Of a DNA stretch of 9,040 nt, positions 1-5,648 are shown in pieces (positions within the stretch are counted from its first letter, which is position 1; every line of letters starts with the position of its first letter). The stretch covers positions 1 through 9,040 of the forward strand of contig JAEZDW010000197.1 in assembly GCA_023417955.1 (NCBI GenBank), given 5' to 3'. A model generated the notes under the pieces. The model saw only the letters and a list, made by a program, of their open reading frames with translations. It did no database searches and was not told where the DNA came from. Made by a program: the position numbers and the translations under genes. The DNA is from Bacteroidota bacterium. Its GTDB lineage: Bacteria; Bacteroidota; Bacteroidia; Cytophagales; Cyclobacteriaceae.

Positions 1-705
1 CGTCGGGCAAGTGCCTCCAGCGTCAACGTGGTAATCCCATATTTCGGATATGCACGCCAGGACCGTAAAGACAGACCGCGTGTGGCGATAGCTGCCAAAC
101 TTCACGCAAATCTGATTTCAGCAGCAGGTGCATCCCGCATAATGACGTGTGACCTTCACGCTGACCAGATCCAGGGCTTTTTTGATATTCCCGTGGACCA
201 CATGGACGGCTCATACATATTCGTTCCGTACCTGAAATCACTCGGACTCAGCAAAATCATGTTTGCTTCTCCGGATGTCGGAGGTATCAAACGCGCGCGT
301 TCCTTTGCCAAATTCTTTCACGCCGACCTCGCCGTCTGCGACAAGTACAGAAAAGAAGCAAACAAAGTTGAGTCGATGCGCCTCATCGGTGAAGTTGACG
401 GCATGGACGTAATCCTTGTTGACGACCTCGTTGACACTGCTGGTACCATCTGCAAGGCTGCGGCACTGTTGAAGGAAAAAGGAGCGAAATCCGTCCGCGC
501 CGTTTGTACCCACGCCGTGCTTTCAGGCAACGCTTATGAGAACATAGAGAACTCGGCGCTTGAAGAACTGGTCGTATCCGATACTATTCCTTTGAAAAAA
601 GAAAGCAAGAAAATAAAGGTGCTTAGCGTATCGACACTCTTCGCGAAGGCAATCCGCAAAATTCACGACAACGAATCGATCAGTTCGTTGTTCATTAAAC
701 TGTAA
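1..705 (+). CDS. prs: ribose-phosphate pyrophosphokinase (PRPP synthetase), 5' end missing
   Basis: This enzyme transfers pyrophosphate from ATP to ribose 5-phosphate, making PRPP for purine, pyrimidine, histidine, tryptophan and NAD synthesis in the cytoplasm. The reading frame is open from base 1, so the gene starts before the window. 234 residues are visible against about 310-315 in the family, so roughly 75-80 N-terminal residues are missing. Visible family motifs are PYFGYARQDRKD (about visible residues 13-24), DLHADQIQGFF, SPDVGG, and the PRPP-binding loop DDLVDTAGT (bases 421-447). The C-terminal VLSVSTLFAKAI and SISSLF segments also match the family end. The first in-frame ATG at base 28 lies inside conserved sequence and is not the real start. 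rplY follows after 31 bp on the same strand with no terminator between, so the two are probably co-transcribed. All signature residues in the visible part look intact. Confidence 0.97.
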   Translation, partial: RRASASSVNVVIPYFGYARQDRKDRPRVAIAAKLHANLISAAGASRIMTCDLHADQIQGFFDIPVDHMDGSYIFVPYLKSLGLSKIMFASPDVGGIKRARSFAKFFHADLAVCDKYRKEANKVESMRLIGEVDGMDVILVDDLVDTAGTICKAAALLKEKGAKSVRAVCTHAVLSGNAYENIENSALEELVVSDTIPLKKESKKIKVLSVSTLFAKAIRKIHDNESISSLFIKL

Positions 706-736
706 TCACATAACAATTAAATAAACAATTAAAACC

Positions 737-1369
737 ATGAAAACTGTTGAGATTATAGGGTATAAAAGAGCAAATCTCGGCAAGGCTCATTCTCAGAAAC
801 TTCGGGATGAAGGTCTTGTTCCCTGTGTACTTTATGGAGGTGATGAACAAGTTCATTTCTACTCCCCGATGATTCTGTTCCGCGAGCTCGTTTATACCAA
901 CGAAGCTCACTTCGTTCATCTGAATGTTGAAGGAGAAGAATATCAGGCGATTCTCCAGGAAGTTCAGTTTCACCCGGTGAGTGAAGTTATCCTGCACGCA
1001 GACTTCCTCCGCATCGCTGAAGATCGCAAGATCAAAATGAATATTCCTATTCGTCTTATCGGCCAGGCTCCCGGCGTTTCAAAAGGTGGTACACTAGTGC
1101 GCAAGCGCTCATCATTGAAAGTGTACTCTTTTCCAAAAGACATGCCTGATCACATCGATATTGATGTAAGTCAGCTCGACTTCCACCACGCTGTGAAGGT
1201 TGCTGACGTGAAGGTTGACAAGCTCGAATTCCTCGATCCGAAACAGGCTTCGATCGCGGTGGTAGAAGTACCGCGTGCAGCAAAGATGGCGGCTGAAGAA
1301 GCTGCAGCTGCTCCTGCAGAAGGCGACGCAAAAGCTGCTCCTGCGAAGAAGGACGAAGGAAAGAAATAA
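737..1369 (+). CDS. rplY: 50S ribosomal protein L25/general stress protein Ctc (long TL5-type form)
   Basis: This ribosomal protein binds 5S rRNA on the large subunit. Its 210 residues fit the two-domain TL5/CTC form rather than the roughly 95-residue E. coli form. The L25 domain spans about residues 1-95, with VPCVLYGG (28-35), the QEVQFHPV segment (74-81) and HADFLR (87-92). The C-terminal TL5 domain spans about 98-180. A low-complexity tail rich in Ala, Lys and Glu occupies 181-210, as is common in Bacteroidota L25. The ATG at 737 is preceded by A/T-rich sequence without a Shine-Dalgarno motif, which is usual in this phylum. It lies 31 bp after prs and is followed 16 bp after its stop by a strong terminator, so prs-rplY looks like the end of a transcription unit. 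Confidence 0.96.
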   Translation: MKTVEIIGYKRANLGKAHSQKLRDEGLVPCVLYGGDEQVHFYSPMILFRELVYTNEAHFVHLNVEGEEYQAILQEVQFHPVSEVILHADFLRIAEDRKIKMNIPIRLIGQAPGVSKGGTLVRKRSSLKVYSFPKDMPDHIDIDVSQLDFHHAVKVADVKVDKLEFLDPKQASIAVVEVPRAAKMAAEEAAAAPAEGDAKAAPAKKDEGKK

Positions 1370-1385
1370 CCTTACGCATTTCCGT

Positions 1386-1422
1386 AAAGAAAGTCCTGCC
1401 AACAACAGGACTTTCTTTTTTT
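1386..1422 (+). terminator. intrinsic terminator after prs-rplY
   Basis: A perfect 13-bp stem is formed by bases 1386-1398 (AAAGAAAGTCCTG) and 1406-1418, with a 7-nt loop (CCAACAA) and a run of seven T at 1416-1422. It lies just past the rplY stop and before pth. Because the stem starts with AAAGAAA, it could also stop transcription coming from the other strand, but no opposing gene is near. Confidence 0.93.
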
Positions 1423-1438
1423 AACTTCGCGTCTGAAT

Positions 1439-1446
1439 CATTTTTG
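1439..1446 (+). promoter_or_regulatory. putative Bacteroidota -7 promoter element for pth
   Basis: The octamer CATTTTTG matches the Bacteroidota -7 consensus TAnnTTTG at all fixed positions except the first base. It lies between the rplY terminator and the pth ATG at 1466, which would give a leader of only about 10-15 nt. I see no convincing -33 TTG element about 20 bp upstream, where the terminator T-run lies. That terminator makes a separate pth promoter necessary, which supports the call. Confidence 0.5.
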
Positions 1447-1465
1447 CACCGCTAACGATACACGC

Positions 1466-2026
1466 ATGAAATTTCTGATCGCCGGTCTTGGCAATCCCGG
1501 TCCGAAATACGAGCTCACCCGACACAACATCGGCTTCCTCACCCTCGATCAGCTCGCCGACGAATACAAGGCAGAGTTCAAGGTAGAACGTCATGCAGAA
1601 CGTGCAGAGATGAAATACAAGGGTAAGACCCTGCACCTCATCAAGCCCACCACGTACATGAACCTCAGTGGCAAGGCCGTGTCATATTGGTTGCAGCAGC
1701 TCTCAATACCACGCGAGAACCTCTTGGTCATCGTCGACGATATTGCACTTCCTTTTGGAAGTCTGCGCATGCGTACAAAAGGCAGCAGTGCCGGTCACAA
1801 CGGACTCAACAGCATCGAGGAAGTCCTCGGGGGACAAAACTATTCACGCCTTCGTTTCGGCATCGGCAATGACTTTGGCAAAGGCCAGCAGGCGGATTAT
1901 GTGTTAAGCAACTTCACTTCCGAAGAACTCGAAAAGCTTCCGCCGATCATGAAGAAAGCAAATGAGATGGTGTTGTCGTTTTGCACGATTGGGCCAGAGC
2001 GGACGATGAGTCTGCACAATTCTTGA
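1466..2026 (+). CDS. pth: peptidyl-tRNA hydrolase
   Basis: This cytoplasmic esterase releases tRNA from peptidyl-tRNAs that drop off the ribosome. Its 186 residues match the usual bacterial Pth length of about 185-195. The N-terminus MKFLIAGLGNPGPKY holds Asn10, and the catalytic His20 lies in TRHNIGF. The other active-site residues are Asn66 in TTYMNLSG, the Asp pair 91-92 in VIVDDIALPFG, and Asn112 in SAGHNGLNSIE. All correspond to the E. coli residues Asn10, His20, Asn68, Asp93 and Asn114. The ATG at 1466 starts exactly at the conserved family N-terminus. The rplY-pth order is common in bacteria, but here a terminator separates them and pth seems to have its own promoter. Its stop codon lies inside the AT-rich left end of the accessory segment that follows. 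Confidence 0.97.
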   Translation: MKFLIAGLGNPGPKYELTRHNIGFLTLDQLADEYKAEFKVERHAERAEMKYKGKTLHLIKPTTYMNLSGKAVSYWLQQLSIPRENLLVIVDDIALPFGSLRMRTKGSSAGHNGLNSIEEVLGGQNYSRLRFGIGNDFGKGQQADYVLSNFTSEELEKLPPIMKKANEMVLSFCTIGPERTMSLHNS

Positions 2027-2051
2027 ATTTATAATTTCTGATTTTCTAATT
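2023..2051. repeat. AT-rich inverted sequence, left end of accessory segment
   Basis: Bases 2023-2051 (starting TTGAATTTATAATTTCTGATT) are nearly the reverse complement of bases 3351-3387, which read TTGAAATTTCTAATTTCTGA on the minus strand. Both lie just outside the two direct repeats at 2061 and 3176. The match is imperfect and low in complexity, so chance or a common microsatellite-like origin is possible. It overlaps the pth stop codon. Confidence 0.5.
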
Positions 2052-2060
2052 AGGGTACAG

Positions 2061-2223
2061 CCTTGGGCACCATTGCGTCTGCTGCGTCTTTGCGGTTAGG
2101 TCTTTCTCACATGTTCATTAATCGCCGCAAGTTTGTTTTGTGCTAACCGGAATGTTCACGATTCCTTACGGAGCGTAGCTTTTTTCACCACAGAGGCGCT
2201 ATGGCGCAGAGGGGCGCAAAGAG
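2061..2223 (+). repeat. intergenic repeat family, copy 1
   Basis: This aligns base for base with 3176-3338 (constant offset 1115), with about nine substitutions and no gaps, roughly 95% identity. It carries a left GC-rich arm (GCGTCTGCTGCGTCTTTGCGGT, 2075-2096), a core (from GCCGCAAGTTT at 2124), a T-run at about 2180-2185, and a right arm (CACCACAGAGGCGC through GGGGCGCAAAG). The left and right arms are imperfect reverse complements, so the whole unit could fold as a large stem-loop. The core and right arm also occur in copies 3 and 4. It begins 35 bp after the pth stop. Confidence 0.88.
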
Positions 2224-2632
2224 CAAACCCACTAGCTACCAACCTATAAATAATTCTAATTTATTCGACGTAATTAGTTGGGCGGCTGGCCCTGCCAGTT
2301 TGCAACCACCGCTTGCGTTATGTGCACGGGGCCACCGGGCTATCCGCTTCAAGGCCAGACGTGAATGCAGTCAGCGACTCCTCAAAACATCGTTAAATGG
2401 CCCTCAGCATATTCACGATCCAGACTCATTTTGTCGGCATCAATGCCAGCTTTTCAATTCCTATAAATCCCTAAATCCTCAATCCCAGTCCGCCTTTACG
2501 CTACTATCCCTGCCGCAGGTACTGCGTCAGGTCATCGCGATTCTCATCTAAAGAAGTTTCCTTCTGTTCATCTGAATGCTTAATGCTGTAGAATAATCAC
2601 AAACAAGCTCGTGAGCAGATCACACAAGACAG

Positions 2633-2660
2633 TGTTTAACAACATTGCATTAGTTAAACA
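2633..2660. promoter_or_regulatory. 28-bp perfect dyad upstream of the plug-like gene
   Basis: The arms TGTTTAAC (2633-2640) and GTTAAACA (2653-2660) are perfect inverted repeats around a 12-bp AT-rich spacer, ending 64 bp before the ATG at 2725. A nearby direct repeat, AACAACAT (2638-2645 and 2658-2665), overlaps it. The layout fits an operator for a dimeric regulator, but no regulator or promoter box can be assigned from the sequence. Confidence 0.35.
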
Positions 2661-2724
2661 ACATAATTATCCTCCAGTATGGAAAATGCCGGGTTTAGAC
2701 ATCATGTGAAAAACAGCGGTTGTT

Positions 2725-3159
2725 ATGAAACCTTGGGCAATATCACTTCTTGTTTGCATCGCGCTCACCGCGCATGGGCAATCTGCTACAACCCGATTCT
2801 TAACCTACGAACAAAACCAAAGCTGGTTAACAACTACAAAAGCCGTCAGCAAATCGGCACAATGGGCAGCAGTCAAGAATCGTTTCTTCACAAAGGAAAA
2901 TCAGAATAGCCCGATTGATTCAATGCGGTCCTCTCCTATTCTTGTCATTAACGGCGTACCCGTCGATCTGCTGGAGAACCTGGCAGAAAAGAAAAATAAA
3001 GAACTACTGAGTTTACTGAACAACAACACAATTAACGAAATTGTAATACTTGATAAGCTGGCTGAACACTGGACATTCTGCAAGCCATTTGCAGGCGTTA
3101 TTCTCCTGCGTGTAGACAGGAAGACCGAGAGAAAGCTCAGGAAATTTAATGTCGAATGA
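2725..3159 (+). CDS. small secreted protein resembling an isolated TonB-dependent receptor plug domain
   Basis: This 144-residue protein has an N-terminal signal peptide (about residues 1-18, hydrophobic AISLLVCIALTA, probable cleavage after AHG before Gln19). The Cys at 11 is not in a good lipobox, so I read it as a signal peptidase I substrate. Residues 20-65 are polar with no recognisable fold. Residues 70-133 resemble the plug of SusC-type receptors: PILVINGVP (71-79) matches the family PLYVIDGVP, INEIVILDK (103-111) matches the IESIEVLKD strand, and FAGVILLRVDRK (122-133) matches ANGVILITTK. No beta-barrel follows; the gene simply ends. The start is chosen because the signal peptide begins right there. 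It could be a degraded receptor remnant or a real standalone plug-like periplasmic protein. It lies between the two direct repeat copies. Function unknown. Confidence 0.7.
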   Translation: MKPWAISLLVCIALTAHGQSATTRFLTYEQNQSWLTTTKAVSKSAQWAAVKNRFFTKENQNSPIDSMRSSPILVINGVPVDLLENLAEKKNKELLSLLNNNTINEIVILDKLAEHWTFCKPFAGVILLRVDRKTERKLRKFNVE

Positions 3160-3175
3160 ATGCATCGTCATATCT

Positions 3176-3338
3176 CCTTGCGCATCATTGCGTCTGCTGC
3201 GTCTTTGCGGTTAGGTCTTTCTCACATGTTCATTAATAGCCGCAAGTTTGTTTTGTACTAACTGGAATGTTCACGATTCCGTACGGAGCGTAGCTTTTTT
3301 CACCGCAGAGACGCTATGGCGCAGAGGGGCGGAAAGAA
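3176..3338 (+). repeat. intergenic repeat family, copy 2
   Basis: This is a near-identical direct copy of 2061-2223, with about nine mismatches and no gaps. Its left and right arms pair slightly better than those of copy 1 (ACCGCAGAGACGC against the complement of GCGTCTTTGCGGT). It begins 17 bp after the stop of the plug-like gene. It lies in the 271-bp gap before the convergent XRE/S24 gene and, with the AT-rich sequence after it, fills most of that gap. Confidence 0.88.
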
Positions 3339-3350
3339 AACAGCCCGCCG

Positions 3351-3387
3351 AAATCAAAAATCAGAAATCAGAAATTAGAAATTTCAA
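3351..3387. repeat. AT-rich inverted sequence, right end of accessory segment
   Basis: The near-tandem AATCAGA/AATTAGA units here (3351-3387) are the imperfect inverted counterpart of 2023-2051. They sit 12 bp after repeat copy 2 and 44 bp before the stop codon of the XRE/S24 gene. Short AT-rich runs like this can arise by replication slippage, so pairing with the left end is suggestive only. Confidence 0.5.
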
Positions 3388-3430
3388 CACCTCCACCAAT
3401 TAGCGATATCGTAAATATTTTGCGAAGGAA

Positions 3431-4303
3431 TTACTTCAATCGCTTCTGCAGACTCCTAATCTCTTCATTCAACAAATCCACCCTCTCTTCCAGGTTGGAT
3501 ACACGCGTGAAGGACTGTTCGTGAACGTTCGGCATCCTCGCGGTAAAATACCACTCGGCGTACCAGATGTGCCGGATGTCGTGTATGCCGAGGTTGAAAT
3601 TTGGATGAGCAAACTTGTCCGGACTATCGCTCATGCAGATTATGAAACCATCATTCCCGCTGGAGAAATGATTCGTGATCCGACTCAGATAAGTTTTGCC
3701 TTGCGCATCTGCTATTACATAAACTTCGCCGGAACGTAAGCCAGGCCATTCAGATTGATCAAGATGTCGGATTACAAGGTAGCCGCCATCCTGAAGTGTT
3801 GGCGCCATCGACGGACCTTTTACACGGATACACAAATGGTTTCCCGATTGCAACATCGTTGTGGGCAAGCGCAGGATCTGTGACTCATCGAGGCCGTCGG
3901 GATTGGTATACCCGTCTTCGGCGGCATCGCGAATGTCGACTATGGGTATTAACGCCAGTCCGGAGGTGTCAACGATCCGCGGCAAATATGCTTCACTTAC
4001 TTCCGCAACCTCACCACGATTGCCTGCCTTTTTTGAATATTTTTTAGCTCCCTTCTTTTCCTCCAAGCGCGCACTTGCGTTTCGCTCCTTTGCTATGCCC
4101 AACAGTTCATCTGCAGATACGTCAAGAACCTCAACCATCGCCACCAGCAATGTGAATGATGGATGGCTGTTTCCGCTCTCATAGCTCGAAATTGTATTCC
4201 GCTTCAGCGTAGTTTTTGCAATAGCATTTATCCGGTCAGCCAGCTGTTGTTGACTGAATCCCTTCTTCTCACGAGCTCGCCTAAGATTTTCTCCAAACGA
4301 CAT
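3431..4303 (-). CDS. XRE-family HTH regulator with degenerate S24 (LexA/CI-like) domain
   Basis: This 290-residue cytoplasmic DNA-binding regulator has an N-terminal HTH_3/XRE domain (about residues 4-70: LRRAREKKGFSQQQLADRI, then TISSYESGNSHPS). A charged Lys/Glu linker (73-105) follows, then an S24/LexA-like domain (about 115-255), and a C-terminal heptad segment (269-290, LEERVDLLNEEI) that may form a coiled coil. The nucleophile Ser is present as Ser165 in VKGPSMAPTL. At the place of the general-base Lys, 42 residues on, the sequence reads YLSRI where family members have a VKRI-like motif, so position 207 is Ser. Where a cleavable member has Ala-Gly about 35 residues before the Ser, this protein has Ala128-Glu129. 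Self-cleavage therefore looks lost. The ATG at 4303 begins at the HTH. A half-site array lies directly upstream, which suggests autoregulation. Target genes are unknown. Confidence 0.9.
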   Translation of the reverse strand: MSFGENLRRAREKKGFSQQQLADRINAIAKTTLKRNTISSYESGNSHPSFTLLVAMVEVLDVSADELLGIAKERNASARLEEKKGAKKYSKKAGNRGEVAEVSEAYLPRIVDTSGLALIPIVDIRDAAEDGYTNPDGLDESQILRLPTTMLQSGNHLCIRVKGPSMAPTLQDGGYLVIRHLDQSEWPGLRSGEVYVIADAQGKTYLSRITNHFSSGNDGFIICMSDSPDKFAHPNFNLGIHDIRHIWYAEWYFTARMPNVHEQSFTRVSNLEERVDLLNEEIRSLQKRLK

Positions 4304-4313
4304 AAAATTTTTC

Positions 4314-4347
4314 TTTCAAAAAACTTGAAAACGTCAAGCGTCTTGAC
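4314..4347. promoter_or_regulatory. ladder of alternating half-sites, likely XRE autoregulatory operator
   Basis: Three overlapping perfect dyads are visible: TTTCAA-AAAAC-TTGAAA (4314-4330, centre 4322), CTTGA-AAACG-TCAAG (4324-4338, centre 4331) and GTCAAG-CGT-CTTGAC (4333-4347, centre 4340). The centres are exactly 9 bp apart and the half-sites alternate in direction. The array ends 11 bp before the ATG of the XRE/S24 gene (start at 4303), where a repressor would block its promoter. Assigning it to that protein is inference from position and the usual habit of such repressors. Confidence 0.65.
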
Positions 4348-4895
4348 AATATTTGCTGGACACAGAGACAAATATGTGAAATCGGGGCGAACTAAAAAAT
4401 CGCCGTCGTCCGGATATGATAGCTGTCTGCTGTTTCTCATCAGACAGGCAACAAAACATTGTTATATAGCTAGTTACAGGGGCGGATTCAAGTCGCTACG
4501 GAATGCGCGGAAGGGCAGGTTGCCAAACATCAAACGTCAAGTTATTTGAACACAAGGGACTTCGAATGGTCTGCAGCGCCAGACTATTGTGTAGTTTACC
4601 CTTGAATCGTGTATCAGGCGCGGTATCATCTGGTACTCTCGGATAGCCTACCCCTTCAAACAAGAAGGTGTAGCGTCTGCGAGCGATCACAATCTGTGAT
4701 TGGAAAACCCGCCTGGGCTTTAGCCGATGAAGTACTAATACTGATATGCCATCAGCGAAGACGTTCGTGAAGCAAACTCAAAGGCAAACATAGTGCGGCT
4801 TATAACATCACTATGAGAACCTTGCTCAGAAGGAAACCTCAAACTGAAATTCGTCTCTACTCTTGATTCACCTGTTTAGTCTCTGTCGGTTGGGA

Positions 4896-4950
4896 AGATG
4901 GCCAATGCCATCTGTGTGAAAGACTCCGTGAATACATGCAGGCATTCACG
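4896..4950 (+). promoter_or_regulatory. two adjacent small hairpins upstream of the gene at 5014
   Basis: Hairpin 1 is AGATGGC-CAAT-GCCATCT (4896-4913), a perfect 7-bp stem with a 4-nt loop. Hairpin 2 has arms CGTGAAT (4927-4933) and ATTCACG (4944-4950), a perfect 7-bp stem with a 10-nt loop. No T-run follows either, so they are not classical terminators. The octamer AATACATG occurs within hairpin 2 (4931-4938) and again shortly after it. They may belong to a structured 5' leader; the evidence is weak. Confidence 0.3.
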
Positions 4951-5013
4951 CCTGATTGGAAATACATGTTCGGGACTCTCAGAATTTAAGTCTTCTTAAA
5001 ACCTTATACTATT

Positions 5014-5469
5014 ATGACTAAAAAAAAGAAAGCCCAATCCGGAATGAAGCCACTGAAGATGGAGCTCGATCTCGAGGAGCCGTGGCGTGGATCTCAAAGC
5101 ATTCAACTCAAAATTCGCATTCCCTGCGAAATTGTAATGCTGTGTAAGTTGATGGATGTAAGCGCAGGTAATATACTTTCAGCCTTGTTAAGTTGTCTGG
5201 CGGTTGAGAATTTCAAAAACAATCCTGAAGCAGCTAAGCAGCATTGTATCGACTTTTTTATTCACTATGGTTTTGGCAGCGACTACTATACCGAAGAAGA
5301 TATCAGAACGATGTTTGCAGAACTTGCTAAAATCAATGATCTCTTCCCTGACGAAAAAGCATCCGATACATTCTTAGACGTACACTGCGACTGGCGCGAA
5401 AAGTATTTTGAGTATTGGTTTAATAAGTGGTATTGGAAGACCAGGCGAAAAGACGTCGTAAAGATCTAG
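5014..5469 (+). CDS. conserved-looking hypothetical protein, 151 residues
   Basis: I do not recognise a named family. The N-terminus is strongly basic (MTKKKKAQSG), followed by an acidic stretch (MELDLEEPW), then a segment of beta then helix character around IRIPCEIVMLCKLMDVSAGNIL (about residues 34-56). An amphipathic helical middle has HCIDFFIHYGFG and YYTEEDIRTMFAEL, and the C-terminus is rich in aromatic and basic residues (YFEYWFNKWYWKTRRK, about 131-146). There is no signal peptide or membrane span, so it is probably cytoplasmic. Codon and base use look like the neighbours, which supports real coding. The ATG is preceded by A/T-rich sequence without Shine-Dalgarno. Repeat copy 3 follows 17 bp after the stop, and the next gene is convergent, so it is transcribed alone. 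Confidence 0.75.
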   Translation: MTKKKKAQSGMKPLKMELDLEEPWRGSQSIQLKIRIPCEIVMLCKLMDVSAGNILSALLSCLAVENFKNNPEAAKQHCIDFFIHYGFGSDYYTEEDIRTMFAELAKINDLFPDEKASDTFLDVHCDWREKYFEYWFNKWYWKTRRKDVVKI

Positions 5470-5486
5470 TGGGGTTGTCAATGGTT

Positions 5487-5634
5487 ACGAGCTGCAAGTT
5501 TATTTTGCGATAACTGGAACGTTTACGATTCTGTAGGAGTTTTTTTTCACCGCAATGACGCCATGACGCAAGGGGGCGCAAAGAAAAAGCAATTTCTCTG
5601 CGCTCCTCCGCGTCTCAGCGACCCTGCGTTGGTG
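5487..5634 (+). repeat. intergenic repeat family, copy 3 (fold-back form)
   Basis: The core (GCTGCAAGTTTATTTTGCG, from 5491) aligns with copies 1, 2 and 4. After the T-run (5540-5547) comes the GC-rich arm, and unlike copies 1-2 this is followed directly by its own reverse complement. Bases 5548-5587 pair imperfectly with 5594-5634 around a short loop; the inner stem is GCGCAAAGAAA against TTTCTCTGCGC with one mismatch. It sits between the convergent genes ending at 5469 and 5649. No T-run follows the hairpin, so it is not a standard terminator, although it might impede transcription from both sides. Confidence 0.82.
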
Positions 5635-5648
5635 TATTAAGGAATCAT

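Larger units (their letters stand above)
2027..2724. other. 698-bp gene-free stretch between pth and the plug-like gene
   Basis: It holds the AT-rich inverted sequence (to 2051), repeat copy 1 (2061-2223), about 400 bp (2224-2632) in which I see no supported feature, a 28-bp dyad (2633-2660), and the leader of the gene at 2725. A 116-codon open frame at 2201-2551 begins inside the repeat and has no recognisable protein character, so it is left out. Confidence 0.7.
4304..5013. other. 710-bp gene-free stretch with operator ladder and several dyads
   Basis: This gap separates the divergent XRE/S24 gene and the + strand gene at 5014. It holds the half-site ladder at 4314-4347, a dyad CATAGTG/CACTATG (4789-4795 and 4809-4815, perfect 7-bp arms), and two small hairpins at 4896-4950. 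The open frames across 4163-4549 (+), 4228-4440 (-) and 4496-4690 (-) show no recognisable protein features, so I treat them as chance. No tRNA or known RNA fold was recognised. Confidence 0.6.

Noticed and set aside
2315..2325. GCGTTATGTGC, resembling the R' core of an integron attC site
   Set aside because: I found no matching R'' core (a GCACATAAC-like sequence) at the right distance, no L boxes, and no integrase in the window.
2201..2551. Open frame of 116 codons on the + strand
   Set aside because: It starts inside repeat copy 1 and reads as low-character sequence rich in Ser, Gln, Arg and His without recognisable motifs.
2633..2660. GTTTAAC/GTTAAAC pair fits the attC R''/R' consensus
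   Set aside because: Only 12 bp separate them, too short for an attC site with its L boxes and loop. A regulator dyad is the simpler reading.
2679..2909. Alternative + frame overlapping the plug-like gene
   Set aside because: It overlaps out of frame with the frame that has a signal peptide and plug motifs; its own product has neither.
4455..4530. Possible tRNA, prompted by GGATTCAAGTC resembling a T-arm
   Set aside because: No acceptor, D or anticodon stems can be paired around it.
4163..4690. Open frames in the XRE upstream region (4163-4549 +, 4228-4440 -, 4496-4690 -)
   Set aside because: No motifs, no sensible start context, and they conflict with each other and with the XRE gene or its operator.
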